A stretch of DNA of 64,000 nucleotides from Shewanella atlantica (GCF_003966265.1 NZ_RXNV01000003.1:557447-621446), one strand, 5' to 3'; counted from the first letter of the stretch, positions 47,972-58,183 are shown. The notes: generated by a model from the sequence alone, not told the origin. Made by a program: numbers and translations.

Positions 47972-48298
47972 ATGACCCCAGATGAGTTCATCGATAAAAA
48001 AGCGCCCCAGCTGGCCCAATATGGAAAAGCGTTTCTGAGCGATCAGCTCGCTTTTAATGAAGTCCAGCTATATCTATGGGACGTCCTTGAAGAGTGGCAA
48101 CAGTTCAATCATCAAGGTGATGCGCAATCAGATATGGAGAGAGTGTTCTGGCACCTGCTACATGCCTTTGATAAATGGCCGGATTGGATGATCCGCGGCA
48201 ATCAATACCTGCGTAAGCAGATTGATGAATGCTGTGATTACCTGAGTATAGGCGGCCAAATACCTAAGGGGTGTATAGGGAATAGACCTAGCTCCTGA
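47972..48298 (+). CDS. Conserved hypothetical protein, 108 residues
   Basis: Not recognised. A soluble, Trp-rich, mostly helical product (LYLWDVLEEWQQFN, VFWHLLHAFDKWPDWMI) with a pair of Cys (DECCDYL). An excellent AAGGAGG precedes the ATG, which supports translation. It lies between the cyclophilin and ampG on the same strand and is closed by its own terminator. Confidence 0.75.
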   Translation: MTPDEFIDKKAPQLAQYGKAFLSDQLAFNEVQLYLWDVLEEWQQFNHQGDAQSDMERVFWHLLHAFDKWPDWMIRGNQYLRKQIDECCDYLSIGGQIPKGCIGNRPSS

Positions 48299-48305
48299 AA
48301 GAGTA

Positions 48306-48336
48306 AAAAGCTCAGGTAAGCATACCTGAGCTTTTT
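48306..48336 (+). terminator. Rho-independent terminator before ampG
   Basis: AAAGCTCAGGTA pairs with TACCTGAGCTTT around four bases, followed by TT. It ends the yajG transcript upstream of ampG. Confidence 0.9.
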
Positions 48337-48442
48337 CATTTACGACTTAATCGATTCCCCCAGCTCGTACCCAGCAATTTTATCTTGAACCAAACGACTC
48401 CCCCCCTTAAGCTAGCCTTAATGACCCTCTTGAAATGTATCT

Positions 48443-49879
48443 ATGTCACCAGCGTTAGGCTCTAACTATTCCCGCATCAAAGATGCGCTCTCCATATACT
48501 GTCATAAACGAGTCTTGGTTCTGTTACTTCTTGGTTTTTCGGCAGGCTTACCCCTAATGCTGGTTTTCTCGACCCTCTCATTTTGGCTCAGAGAGGCGGG
48601 TATCGACAGAACCGCAATAGGTTATTTCAGCTGGATAGCTCTCGCCTATGGCTTCAAATGGGTCTGGTCACCGTTGGTCGATCGACTCTCACTACCAATA
48701 TTCACTCGCCTGTTGGGTCGGCGGCGAGGCTGGATGCTATTTGCACAGATGCTGCTCGTCGCAGCAATTTTAGGAATGTCTTTTAGCGACCCGCTACAAG
48801 ATCTGGAACGTCTGGCCCTGTTTGCCTTAATGGTCGCTTTTGCATCAGCAACACAAGATATCGTTATCGATGCTTTTCGAATCGAATCCGCCCCGGAGAA
48901 GATGCAGGCAGCATTAGCAGCCGCCTATCAAGTTGGTTATCGTAGCGCCATGATTGTCGCCACCGCCGGAGCCTTAACGATTGCAGCCTGGGTCGATCCC
49001 GGAAACAATGAATACAACCTGGTTTCCTGGCAGATGGCTTACCTCATCATGGCCGGGCTCATGGGAGTGGGTATACTCACCACCTTGTTCAGTAAAGAGC
49101 CAGAGGTTGAGAATAAAAAGGCCGATGAACAGGAGCAAAAGCTAAAGCAGGATCTGAGCCTGCGGTATCCAAAGCCCGTGGCTGGCACCCTATCCTGGTT
49201 ATATACCGCCAGTGTATTGCCTTTTATGGACTTCTTTAAACGTTATGGTCGCAACGCCATATTGATCTTACTGCTCATCTCCTGTTATCGCATATCCGAT
49301 ATCGTCATGGGGATCATGGCCAATGTCTTTTACGTCGACATGGGGTTTGCCAAAGCAGAAATTGCCGCCATCAGCAAGATTTATGGCCTGATAATGACCT
49401 TAGTAGGGGCGGGATTTGGTGGCGTACTTCTGGCTCGCTACGGTACGATGAAAATACTCTTTGTCGGTGCCCTGCTGGTCGCCGTCACTAACCTTTTGTT
49501 TGCCTACCAGGCGGTGGTGGGATACAACGTTCCCCTGTTAACGGTCGTCATCTCCATCGATAACTTCAGTGCGGGTATCGCAACCGCGGCCTTTATTGCT
49601 TACCTTTCGAGTCTGACCAGCAGTGGATACAGTGCCACACAATATGCACTACTCTCCTCTATCATGTTACTCTTCCCGAAATTTATCGCCGGCTTCTCCG
49701 GCGCCTACGTCGATGCGTTCGGTTATGTGAACTTCTTCATTGGCGCCAGTATCATCGGCTTACCCGTTCTGTGGTTAGTGCTCTTGGTAGACAGGCGGAC
49801 CCGGCATGACGAGAGCCTAAAGCAGGCCCGGCAGACAAAAAATGACGAGTCCCGTGACTCTGCCGAGCAGCAGACTTAG
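48443..49879 (+). CDS. ampG: AmpG family muropeptide permease
   Basis: A major-facilitator permease that brings GlcNAc-anhydro-muropeptides into the cytoplasm for cell-wall recycling and links to AmpC beta-lactamase induction. The 478 residues have twelve or more hydrophobic segments. Signature stretches are LLLGFSAGLPLMLVFSTLSFWLREAGIDRTAIGYF and DAFRIESAPEKMQAALAAAYQVGYR, with a charged cytoplasmic loop near 215-240. The ribosome site is not obvious. A palindromic terminator follows. Confidence 0.92.
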   Translation: MSPALGSNYSRIKDALSIYCHKRVLVLLLLGFSAGLPLMLVFSTLSFWLREAGIDRTAIGYFSWIALAYGFKWVWSPLVDRLSLPIFTRLLGRRRGWMLFAQMLLVAAILGMSFSDPLQDLERLALFALMVAFASATQDIVIDAFRIESAPEKMQAALAAAYQVGYRSAMIVATAGALTIAAWVDPGNNEYNLVSWQMAYLIMAGLMGVGILTTLFSKEPEVENKKADEQEQKLKQDLSLRYPKPVAGTLSWLYTASVLPFMDFFKRYGRNAILILLLISCYRISDIVMGIMANVFYVDMGFAKAEIAAISKIYGLIMTLVGAGFGGVLLARYGTMKILFVGALLVAVTNLLFAYQAVVGYNVPLLTVVISIDNFSAGIATAAFIAYLSSLTSSGYSATQYALLSSIMLLFPKFIAGFSGAYVDAFGYVNFFIGASIIGLPVLWLVLLVDRRTRHDESLKQARQTKNDESRDSAEQQT

Positions 49880-49906
49880 CCTTCCGGATAATCGGCTACA
49901 AAACAA

Positions 49907-49929
49907 AAAGCCCTCATCATGAGGGCTTT
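49907..49929. terminator. Rho-independent terminator after ampG
   Basis: A perfect palindrome of 11-base arms, AAAGCCCTCAT on the left. An A run precedes and T follows, so it can act for ampG and for the converging gene. Confidence 0.85.
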
Positions 49930-49978
49930 CATTTTCCAGCTAAGCTGTACTTGAATCTGCTAATACTTAATTTAGCCT

Positions 49979-50809
49979 TTAGTTAGTTTGATAATAAAAA
50001 TTTGTATCTGATAGCTTTTCGACTATGTCATATTCAAGACCAATGTGGTTGCTGTCCCCCTTAGCAGGGAACTTCGAGTAGTGGTCGATCACAACTCCCC
50101 AATGGTTATCACTCAAACCGTTAAAAATGATATTTGTACTAACTTCATCGATCTTAGCAATCGCAGCTACCTCATATTTCCCCATGAGCCCCCTCAAAGC
50201 TTGTGATTCGTTAGCCAAAAACATTAACTCAGGTACGTTTTCAAAGTTAGTTACCACTTCAAAGTTGCTCGAGGGAACAAACCCTGCGTGCTCAGATGGA
50301 TAGTAAGTAATGAGTGCTGTTGGACTATAGAACGTATTGTTTAAACGATAAACCTGAGGGGATGTTTGTTGAACAATAAACAATTCATCGTTTTTATTAA
50401 ACAGTTTCAAATGCGATTTAGCCTCAGCTAAAAAGCCATCAATAACCTGAAGTCGTTCAGACTTACATTTCTTTTCCTTACAGATAGAGATACTTGGCAA
50501 AGTAGATAGCTGATTCTCAGTCACATTCAACAGGCTACGTCCAAATACTCCAAAGTTAAAATTAGCAAACGCTTGTTTATCTTTGTTTTCCTCGAACTTG
50601 AGAGGTCTAACGTCTAACAAACTATAAGGGGTGAATGAAGGTAAATATGCCAAAGCTAGTTGAGTTTCTGGTAACAACTCCCCTACATGGTTAATTAAAG
50701 CTCTGTATTCACTGTCGATATCATTAGTGAAGTAACTTGGAGCTTCAGCGTGGGCTATTGATGTTGAAACACCAATAACCACCAATAAAATTTTTAATCG
50801 TCTAAACAT
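49979..50809 (-). CDS. Exported hypothetical protein
   Basis: 276 residues, unrecognised. AAGGATGATT precedes the chosen ATG, with a second ATG two codons before. A signal peptide (MFRRLKILLVVIGVSTSIAHA) points to the periplasm. The mature protein has a short Cys/Lys-rich segment (CKEKKCKSE). It is AT-rich compared with neighbours and has no partner gene; horizontal origin is possible but unproven. Confidence 0.65.
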   Translation of the reverse strand: MFRRLKILLVVIGVSTSIAHAEAPSYFTNDIDSEYRALINHVGELLPETQLALAYLPSFTPYSLLDVRPLKFEENKDKQAFANFNFGVFGRSLLNVTENQLSTLPSISICKEKKCKSERLQVIDGFLAEAKSHLKLFNKNDELFIVQQTSPQVYRLNNTFYSPTALITYYPSEHAGFVPSSNFEVVTNFENVPELMFLANESQALRGLMGKYEVAAIAKIDEVSTNIIFNGLSDNHWGVVIDHYSKFPAKGDSNHIGLEYDIVEKLSDTNFYYQTN

Positions 50810-50880
50810 AATCATCCTTGATATAATTAACCCGCTGAAAATTTAAGTTGAACGACTATGCTGCATCATAATAGACGTAA

Positions 50881-51366
50881 TTAATCACGAAAATTATTAA
50901 ACTGGAATGGCTGACCTAGCTCAGACTCACGAGCCAATGCCATCACGGCTTGCAGGTCATCGCGCTTCTTACCTGTCACGCGAACCGAATCGCCCTGAAT
51001 AGAAGATTGAACTTTCAACTTGCTGTCTTTAATCATCTTCACTAATTTTTTAGCGATGAGAGTTTCAATGCCCTCTTTAAAGCGCACCCTCAAAGAGAAG
51101 GTTTTACCACTATGCACTGCCTTTTCATCGACATCCATGGAAGCCGGATCAACACTGCGCTTACTCATCTGCATGCGCAGTATGTCAACCAGCTGCTGAC
51201 ACTGAAAATCATCTTCAGCAGATAGCGTAACCACATGGTCTTTATACTCGATGCTCGCTTCCTTACCACGAAAATCGAAACGACTCTTCAGTTCACGTAC
51301 CGAGTTATCTACGGCATTTCGCAGCTCAACTTCATCGACTTCAGAAACAATATCCATTGAAGGCAT
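50881..51366 (-). CDS. yajQ: YajQ family nucleotide-binding protein
   Basis: 161 residues, the family length, opening [21 protein letters not shown] and ending with [13 protein letters not shown], the standard YajQ tail. E. coli YajQ binds nucleotides, and a Xanthomonas homologue is reported to bind cyclic di-GMP. Contains [12 protein letters not shown] and [27 protein letters not shown]. Confidence 0.95.
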   Translation of the reverse strand: MPSMDIVSEVDEVELRNAVDNSVRELKSRFDFRGKEASIEYKDHVVTLSAEDDFQCQQLVDILRMQMSKRSVDPASMDVDEKAVHSGKTFSLRVRFKEGIETLIAKKLVKMIKDSKLKVQSSIQGDSVRVTGKKRDDLQAVMALARESELGQPFQFNNFRD

Positions 51367-51468
51367 TTTAGTGTCCTATTACAGTAATTTTTGTGGGGTT
51401 AGTTTAACGTATCTGGAGTAAATATGAAGTCTTATCAACGCCAGTTCAACTCTGTTTAACACCAAATA

Positions 51469-51909
51469 ATGGATGATATTCTTGGTGACAATCAGCCACC
51501 ATTTTTCTATGATGGCACAAACAACAAAACATCCTGCGACATAGTGATATCAAGACGAAACATTTTTAAACTGGCACTGGCCATAGCCCTGATAGTCATC
51601 AGTTACCTGGTTTTCTCCAGGCCCAACTACCCTCAGCTGATCCCCCATATGGACAAAGTTGGGCACCTTGGTAGTTTCTTTTGCCTCTCTTACCTGACCC
51701 ACTTGGCGTTTAAACCCAGATGGCAGTATCTGGCTCTCACGCTTGCCGGTTATGCAGTGTTCATTGAACTGGTTCAATCCACACTGCCTTATCGCAGCGC
51801 ATCGGTCGGTGACTTCATTGCCGATATGGCCGGGGTATTGCTGTTCTACTTAAGCCATTGGAGCTACCTTCGTTATTTCCGTGCAGCTAAGCTCACCGAA
51901 CCCGAATAA
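51469..51909 (+). CDS. VanZ-like family protein
   Basis: An inner-membrane protein of 146 residues with four hydrophobic segments. The motif HMDKVGHLGSFFCLSYLTHLAF and the later ELVQSTLPYRSASVGDFIADMAG are the VanZ-type pattern. No resistance genes are near, so a teicoplanin role is unlikely. Function unknown. Confidence 0.8.
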   Translation: MDDILGDNQPPFFYDGTNNKTSCDIVISRRNIFKLALAIALIVISYLVFSRPNYPQLIPHMDKVGHLGSFFCLSYLTHLAFKPRWQYLALTLAGYAVFIELVQSTLPYRSASVGDFIADMAGVLLFYLSHWSYLRYFRAAKLTEPE

Positions 51910-51940
51910 ACGAACTTGATTGAAATAATAGAGTACATCC

Positions 51941-52873
51941 ATGGGTCAACAACTAGTCGATGAAAAAAATATTGCGATTCTAGGCGCTGGCGCAGTAGGT
52001 CAGCTGATCTACCAGCAACTATTTGCCAATGGCCATGCCCCGCTTTTCATCACCAGAGATCATGAGCAGCAACAGCACATCGCCTTTACTGCTTTAGATG
52101 GTCGGGTCACAGAGTCCACGGCGACTCTGCTTTGCAACCGTAGTGATCCCTCACTATTTGAACATATTCAACTTCTTATTGTCTGCGTAAAAGCCTATCA
52201 GATCAGTGATGCGCTCAAATCCATCATAGATAAGCTTCCCGAAGAGTGTCACATTCTTTTACTGCATAATGGTATGGGACCTCACCTTGAGGTAGCAAAG
52301 CAGCTCCGCGGGCAAGGTTTAAGCTTAGGCACCACCTCACAGGCAGCATTGAAAAAGAGTCGCTGGCACATAGCGCAAACCGGCCCGGGAAGCACTCAAT
52401 TAGGCGACCTCACCGGTCCTCATCTGAGCCGGGAGTTAAAAGCATGCTTGTTAAACGCTATCCCGGGCAGCCAGTGGTGTGAACCGATTCTACCTTCACT
52501 CTGGCACAAACTGGCTATCAATGCGGCCATCAACCCCCTTACTGCGATACATAACTGTAATAATGGAGCATTAGCTCAGGCACAATATCGACAGCAGATA
52601 TCTGACGTTGTTTCTGAGCTGGTCGAGGTCGCGTCAGCCGATGGGGTCGAACTCGATAAGTCAGCACTCATTAACCGGGTATTTGAGGTTATCGAGCTGA
52701 CGGGGGCTAATTACTCCTCCATGCATCAAGACATCGCCAATAAAAGAAAGACTGAGATCGAGTCTATAAATGGTTTTGTCGTGCAAAGAGCACAACACCA
52801 TAAGTTAACCGCAAAGGTAAACCTGAGTCTGCTGGAGCAGGTCAAGAATATGGAACTTGACTACCTGCAATAA
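51941..52873 (+). CDS. panE: 2-dehydropantoate 2-reductase family (PanE)
   Basis: Reduces ketopantoate to pantoate with NADPH in coenzyme A synthesis. The 310 residues have the Rossmann motif NIAILGAGAVGQLIYQQL and the C-terminal helical domain with LWHKLAINAAINPLTAIHNCNNG, where the conserved Lys and Asn sit. The N-terminus also has ILLLHNGMG. It follows the VanZ-like gene by 31 bases, so one transcript is likely. Confidence 0.88.
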   Translation: MGQQLVDEKNIAILGAGAVGQLIYQQLFANGHAPLFITRDHEQQQHIAFTALDGRVTESTATLLCNRSDPSLFEHIQLLIVCVKAYQISDALKSIIDKLPEECHILLLHNGMGPHLEVAKQLRGQGLSLGTTSQAALKKSRWHIAQTGPGSTQLGDLTGPHLSRELKACLLNAIPGSQWCEPILPSLWHKLAINAAINPLTAIHNCNNGALAQAQYRQQISDVVSELVEVASADGVELDKSALINRVFEVIELTGANYSSMHQDIANKRKTEIESINGFVVQRAQHHKLTAKVNLSLLEQVKNMELDYLQ

Positions 52874-53150
52874 TTAAGAGCAACCAAGATGAGTTAAGCT
52901 AAAAGATAAACCAAATCTGCGGGAAGCGGTTAAAAGATGGAATCATATCATCCCGAATAAATTAATCTCATCTGTGCCAACAACTGTGGGCGAAAAAATA
53001 CCTAAGCCGTATTTTTACTCCCACCGCCCCTTTCGTCGACAATCATATATTCCCCTTAATTAATGAACATTAAGCAACTCAATGCATCACTTCATTTTTC
53101 GTCTACTATTATGAGAAGAGAAAGTAGATTGAAAACTATGGAAAAATCAT

Positions 53151-54638
53151 ATGCAAAGAGAACAGTGGAACTCACGTATTGGCTTTATTCTCGCGGCTGT
53201 GGGTTCTGCTATCGGGTTAGGTAATATCTGGCGATTTCCCTATATGGCCTATGAAAACGGAGGCGGGGCCTTCTTCATCCCTTACCTCTTTGCCATGATA
53301 TCCGCAGGTATTCCATTTATGATAATGGAATTCAGTCTCGGACATAAACTCCGCGGAGCCGCACCTAAAGTTTTCTCCCGATTAGGCATACATTATGGGC
53401 TCAGGCTGGAATGGCTCGGTTGGTTTCAGGTGCTTATCGCCGCTGTCATCGCTGTGTATTACGTGGCAATTATCGGCTGGACGATCTCATTCCTGGGGTT
53501 CTCGTTTACCCAGAGTTGGGGAACCAATACCAACGCATTTTTCTTCAATGAATACTTACAACTGGGTGATAACTCCCCCACCAGCTTGGGCGTGTTTCAA
53601 CCACATATCGCCGTTCCGATGGCCATAGCCTGGGCAATCACCTCGTTAGCTATCTTCACCGGTGTGAGGGGGGGAATCGAGCGCGCGAGTAAAATAATGA
53701 TGCCTTTACTGTTCATCATGGTACTGGTCTTGATAGGCAGAATCGTCTTTCTACCCGGTGCGCTCGAAGGCCTCAACTATCTTTTCCAACCGGATTTCAG
53801 CAAGATAATGGACACTAAGGTCTGGTCTGCCGCCTATGGGCAGATCTTCTTTACCCTGAGTGTGGGTTTCGCAATTATGCTCGCATATTCAAGCTACCTT
53901 CCTGAAAAGTCAGATATCAATAATAATGCCTTCATGACCGTTCTTATCAACTGCGGCTTCTCTATTATGGGGGGAATAATGATATTCGGTGTACTTGGCT
54001 ACATGGCAATGGAGCAGGCTAAACCTTTGACAGAGGTGGTCACATCCGGCGTTGGACTTGCGTTTGTCACCATCCCAGCTGCCATAAACTTACTTCCGGC
54101 ACCTTATATACTCGGCCCACTATTTTTCTTCGCCTTGGTTGTTGCCGGACTTAGTTCGCATATATCTATTCTTGAAGCCGTGACTTCAGCCATCATGGAT
54201 AAGCTACACCTGCCCCGTAAAAAAGCGGCTGCATTAGTATGCGGCAGCGGTTTTATCATCTCCATGGCATTTGCCACCAATGGCGGACTACTACTGCTCG
54301 ACCTCATCGACTACTTTATTAATAATGTCGCCCTGCTATTCAGTTGCTTTATAGAGCTCATCATTCTTACCTGGCTATTTAAAATTGCCGATATAAGAGA
54401 CTACACGAATCGACTCTCGGAGTTCACTATAGGGAGGTGGTTCGAGCTCTGTTTACGCTTTATCAGTCCGGCAATGCTAGGCATCATTCTCGTCAGAAAC
54501 TTAGTCAACACAGTCAATAATGGATATGGTGATTACCCGATAGCAGACCAGATAATCTTAGGTTGGGGACTCATCGCCACCATGTTGTTTATCTCCTTAC
54601 TGATAAACTTAGCATCCAATCATGAGGAAAAACTATGA
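53151..54638 (+). CDS. Sodium-dependent NSS family transporter
   Basis: An SNF/NSS-type Na+-coupled amino-acid symporter, 495 residues, about eleven or twelve helices. The first helix carries the signature GSAIGLGNIWRFPYMAYENG and then GGGAFFIPY, which holds the sodium and substrate sites. Its stop overlaps the ATG of a 36-residue helper gene. The pairing resembles the MetP/MetS methionine-alanine importer of corynebacteria, but the substrate is not established here. Confidence 0.93.
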   Translation: MQREQWNSRIGFILAAVGSAIGLGNIWRFPYMAYENGGGAFFIPYLFAMISAGIPFMIMEFSLGHKLRGAAPKVFSRLGIHYGLRLEWLGWFQVLIAAVIAVYYVAIIGWTISFLGFSFTQSWGTNTNAFFFNEYLQLGDNSPTSLGVFQPHIAVPMAIAWAITSLAIFTGVRGGIERASKIMMPLLFIMVLVLIGRIVFLPGALEGLNYLFQPDFSKIMDTKVWSAAYGQIFFTLSVGFAIMLAYSSYLPEKSDINNNAFMTVLINCGFSIMGGIMIFGVLGYMAMEQAKPLTEVVTSGVGLAFVTIPAAINLLPAPYILGPLFFFALVVAGLSSHISILEAVTSAIMDKLHLPRKKAAALVCGSGFIISMAFATNGGLLLLDLIDYFINNVALLFSCFIELIILTWLFKIADIRDYTNRLSEFTIGRWFELCLRFISPAMLGIILVRNLVNTVNNGYGDYPIADQIILGWGLIATMLFISLLINLASNHEEKL

Positions 54639-54745
54639 GTAGCGGAGCCATAATTATGATGGTGCTTGCACTGAGCATCACCTGGGGCGGCGCAGCCATC
54701 TGTATTGCGATAGCGATAAAGAAAAGGAATAAGCGGGAAAGCTAG
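54635..54745 (+). CDS. Small subunit of the NSS transporter (MetS-like)
   Basis: A 36-residue, one-helix membrane protein too short for most ORF calls. It starts at the ATG inside ATGA shared with the transporter stop, so translation is coupled. Sequence: a short N-terminus, the helix AIIMMVLALSITWGGAAICI, then a basic tail (KKRNKRES). Size, position and form match the small subunit of NSS importers of the MetS type. Confidence 0.8.
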   Translation: MSSGAIIMMVLALSITWGGAAICIAIAIKKRNKRES

Positions 54746-54967
54746 TTCCTTATCGCGTTCAGCTTCACTCTGTTAGCGTTAACGGCTCACCAGAGATAAC
54801 AGGAACTCATTTCAAGAGAGAGCCCTGATATCAATCGGTATATGTATGTAGCCATATATCTAACTCCGGCTTGCTCGCTCTCCACTAACACCATAAAATC
54901 AATTCAATAAAGACCATCCTGACAGCTAATTATGCCCGCACAAGTACGACCGGAGTCACTCAGCTCT

Positions 54968-55585
54968 ATGAAGAGCTTGCTGTATTACTCACTAGCGATA
55001 ACAGCTACCATATTCAGTGCCCTCTTCTTAGATAGAAATATTGCTGAGTTTATGCATCTGCATAGTCAAGCCAATAGCTTGTTAAAACTACTTAGTCAGA
55101 CTCCTCTGCTGTTAGAGATATTGGCTGGGCTGGCTATCTTAAGTTGTACCTTCAAACTCTGGAGAGTTAAATCATTAAAGCTAGCGGTCGACCTGACTAT
55201 CACCTTAATACTTGCCAGTATTACCAGAGTATCGGCAAAGTATCTCTTTGGCCGCACTTGGCCTGAGACCTGGGTTAACGATAATCCCTCCTGGATAACC
55301 GATCGTATCGAAGGATTTCATCCCTTTGCCGAGGGGCTCGCCTATAACTCATTTCCATCGGGGCACGCCCTGTTCACCTTTGCGCTCGCGACGACCTTCT
55401 GGTATCACCTGCCGCGCTACCGTCCACTCTGGATTGCCGCAATGTGCGCCGTATTTATCGGGCAACTGGGGCAAAATTATCACTACCTGGGGGACCTGCT
55501 AGCCGGTGCGACCTTAGGAACATTTATCGCGCACATGGTCATTATTGCCACTCAGAGCAGAAGAAGCCGCAGGGCCAAGGCCTAG
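54968..55585 (+). CDS. PAP2 superfamily membrane phosphatase
   Basis: An inner-membrane phosphatase of about 205 residues with six helices. The acid-phosphatase signature is complete: KYLFGRTWP (KX6RP-like), SFPSGHALF (PSGH) and the final HYLGDLLAGATLG (SRX5HX3D-like). GGAG lies 14 bases before the chosen ATG; an earlier ATG at 54932 lacks any ribosome site. Candidates are undecaprenyl-pyrophosphate or lipid A phosphatase; the substrate is unknown. Confidence 0.86.
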   Translation: MKSLLYYSLAITATIFSALFLDRNIAEFMHLHSQANSLLKLLSQTPLLLEILAGLAILSCTFKLWRVKSLKLAVDLTITLILASITRVSAKYLFGRTWPETWVNDNPSWITDRIEGFHPFAEGLAYNSFPSGHALFTFALATTFWYHLPRYRPLWIAAMCAVFIGQLGQNYHYLGDLLAGATLGTFIAHMVIIATQSRRSRRAKA

Positions 55586-55586
55586 A

Positions 55587-56459
55587 CTAGCCCCACATCA
55601 CCAATATAGCCGCGATAGCTATCATGACTAAGGCAAATACCTCCTTGATCTTTACCTTCTGCTTTAACCAGAACATGGCAATCAAGAGGGTAAAGAACAC
55701 CTCTATCTGGCCTAATGTCTTAACATATGGCACGGCCTGCAAAGACATGGCGCTGAACCAGCCGATGGAGCCCAAACAGCTGGTAGTGCTGGTCAGCAAA
55801 GTGAGCTTAGGGCGCTGCCATAGTGCGGTTAGAGTCTGTTTATCTGAAAGGTAGAGGTATGCCAGCAGCACGATTGTTTGAATAGTTATCACCAACAGCA
55901 GAACCCAGGCGGCCCGGTGAGGAAAAGGCAGGTCTAAATTCAGGCTCGCCTCACGCACCCACAGTGATGTCAGCGCAAATGCGCTGCCGCAAGCCAGGCC
56001 GATTGATGCGGTCTGTAAGGAGATATCCTTTAATCCCTGACGGCTGCTCATCAGGAAGATTGCGATGCCGCCGATAATCACACCGAGCCACCCCAGCAAC
56101 GAGAGCTTAGTACCGAAAAAGAGAACCCCCAATACCGCAGCCACTAAGGCCTCACTCTTTGCTAGGCCGGCGCCAACGGCAAAGTTTTTCAGTTTAAATA
56201 ACTTCACCATCAAGGCCGTAGCTACAATCTGCATTGCCGAAGCCCCGAGCACATAAAGCGAGAAGGCAGATGAGAACTCGGGTAACTCCACCGGTCGCCA
56301 TAGATAGAGTATCAACAGGTATAGCCCTGCTATGGGGCCGGCCCAGAGAAAACGCGCCAGGGTGACACCGGCGACTTTCACCTCTCTGCTCAGTTGGCTC
56401 TGAAAGGCATTACGCCAAGCCTGCATGGACGCGGCGAGAAAGGTAAACAAGATCCACAT
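55587..56459 (-). CDS. EamA/DMT family transporter
   Basis: A 290-residue inner-membrane protein with ten hydrophobic segments in two EamA halves. It opens MWILFTFLAASMQAWRNAFQSQL, and LLGWLGVIIGGIAIFLMSS closes the first half. It converges tail to tail on the PAP2 gene, one base apart. Substrate unknown. Confidence 0.83.
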   Translation of the reverse strand: MWILFTFLAASMQAWRNAFQSQLSREVKVAGVTLARFLWAGPIAGLYLLILYLWRPVELPEFSSAFSLYVLGASAMQIVATALMVKLFKLKNFAVGAGLAKSEALVAAVLGVLFFGTKLSLLGWLGVIIGGIAIFLMSSRQGLKDISLQTASIGLACGSAFALTSLWVREASLNLDLPFPHRAAWVLLLVITIQTIVLLAYLYLSDKQTLTALWQRPKLTLLTSTTSCLGSIGWFSAMSLQAVPYVKTLGQIEVFFTLLIAMFWLKQKVKIKEVFALVMIAIAAILVMWG

Positions 56460-56576
56460 AAAGAATGAACACTTCTGACAGCTGAAATAGCTGTTAAGCG
56501 TATCCTATCCTCTTATGTCAAACGACCCAAAACAGAGGAAAATTAGCGATACTCATTATCAGTTAAAGTAATAGTG

Positions 56577-56598
56577 AGCCCCGAACAATTCGGGGCTT
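56577..56598. terminator. Hairpin after the AbgT gene
   Basis: AGCCCCGAA pairs with TTCGGGGCT. The minus strand lacks a T run after it, so its role in termination is uncertain. Confidence 0.5.
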
Positions 56599-56644
56599 TA
56601 ATCTGATATCGCTATCTGATGATAGCTGACAATTGGTCCAACAC

Positions 56645-58183
56645 TTAGTAAGTGTAACTGGCCCCCAAGCCTAGTGGCATACCAATCGACCAATAAATCA
56701 GTAACCAACTACTCCACAATGCAAGCAAACAAAGACTAAAAGGTAACATCATTGAAATGAGGGTACCGATACCGATATCTTTCACGTAGCGCTGACAATA
56801 GACAACGACAAGTGGAAAGTACGGCATTAATGGAGTAATAATGTTGGAACTGGAATCACCGACACGGTAAGCCGCTTGTGACAGATCCGGGCTGATATTC
56901 AATTGCATTAACATAGGCACCAGCACCGGACCAATTAAGGCCCACTTAGCCGATGATGAACCGACAAACAGGTTCACGAAGGCGACTAAGATGATCAACC
57001 CCACTATGGTCACTTCAGCTGACAAATTCATCGCCTGAAGACCACTTGCCCCTTCAACCGCGATTAGCGCTCCTAAGTTTGATGCTGAAAACGCCGCCAC
57101 AAATTGAGCACAGAAAAATGCCATCACGATATAGTGAGACATTCCACTCATCGACTTAGACATGGCTTGCACGACATCAATCGAATTTTTAAAGGTGCCG
57201 GTCATATAACCATAAATCATCCCGGGGATCACAAAGAAGATGAAGATCAGTGGCACGATTGACTGCATTAAGGGGGCGCTGAAACTGGTGAGCGAGCCAT
57301 TAGCGTCACGTAGTGTTGAGGTTTCAGAGACTGTGAGCGAGAAGAAGCCGATAACAGCAGTCAGCATAATAAAGGTGGCAACACGAAATGCTTTCTCCTC
57401 TTTAGGTGTGCTCTCTTCCATAGAAGGCACATCAACCTCTTCGGTATTAACCTTATGAGTACGGTTCAACCTGGGCTCCAGTACCTTATCGGTCAGATAC
57501 CAGATAATTAACATGATAGGAATGCAGGAACTTGCGGCGAAGAACCAGTTGTTCAACGGGTTAATCTGAATATCCGGGTCAACAATTTGCGCTGCCGACT
57601 GAGTAAAGCTTTGCAGTAGCGGATCGATACCCGACGGAATAAAGTTAGCACAGAAGCCACCTGACACACCGGCGAAAGCAGCAGCAATACCCGCTAACGG
57701 ATGACGGCCTACGGTAAAGAAAATCACCCCGGCAAGCGGAATAACCACCACGTAACCAGCATCTGTAGCGGTATGAGAGATAATCCCCACCAAAACTACT
57801 GCAGGCGTTAAAAACTTAAGCGGGGTGACTTTGAGCATCTTCTTAAGTGCGGTATTAATAAAGCCAGAATGCTCAGCAACACCGACACCTAACATAGCGA
57901 CTAATACCACGCCCAGTGGGGCAAAGGCCGTGAAAGTGGTTACCATGCTGGTTAGAAAGTGAGTCAGCGCCTCGGCACTCAGCAAGTTTTTAACTTCTAT
58001 GGGAGAACTGGTTCTGGGATCTATGGCCTCAAAACTGACACCAGACAGCAGTGCCGATAGCCCCCACACCGCAAAGAGTAAAATAAGAAATAGCATTGCG
58101 GGATCGGGGAGTTTATTTCCGACCCGTTCAATTCCATCTAACACCCGCCCGAGTTTACCCGGAGCTGCCAGTTCATTTGCCAT
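56645..58183 (-). CDS. AbgT family transporter
   Basis: An inner-membrane transporter of 512 residues and about 11-13 helices. AbgT members take up p-aminobenzoyl-glutamate or export sulfonamides (MtrF/YdaH). Motifs: GVGVAEHSGFINTALKKML, AFAGVSGGFCANFIPSGIDPLL, and NLFVGSSSAKWALIGPVLVPML near 415-440. The ATG is chosen over an upstream TTG because AGAGGGTG precedes it. The gene follows kdsA and has its own hairpin. Confidence 0.9.
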   Translation of the reverse strand: MANELAAPGKLGRVLDGIERVGNKLPDPAMLFLILLFAVWGLSALLSGVSFEAIDPRTSSPIEVKNLLSAEALTHFLTSMVTTFTAFAPLGVVLVAMLGVGVAEHSGFINTALKKMLKVTPLKFLTPAVVLVGIISHTATDAGYVVVIPLAGVIFFTVGRHPLAGIAAAFAGVSGGFCANFIPSGIDPLLQSFTQSAAQIVDPDIQINPLNNWFFAASSCIPIMLIIWYLTDKVLEPRLNRTHKVNTEEVDVPSMEESTPKEEKAFRVATFIMLTAVIGFFSLTVSETSTLRDANGSLTSFSAPLMQSIVPLIFIFFVIPGMIYGYMTGTFKNSIDVVQAMSKSMSGMSHYIVMAFFCAQFVAAFSASNLGALIAVEGASGLQAMNLSAEVTIVGLIILVAFVNLFVGSSSAKWALIGPVLVPMLMQLNISPDLSQAAYRVGDSSSNIITPLMPYFPLVVVYCQRYVKDIGIGTLISMMLPFSLCLLALWSSWLLIYWSIGMPLGLGASYTY

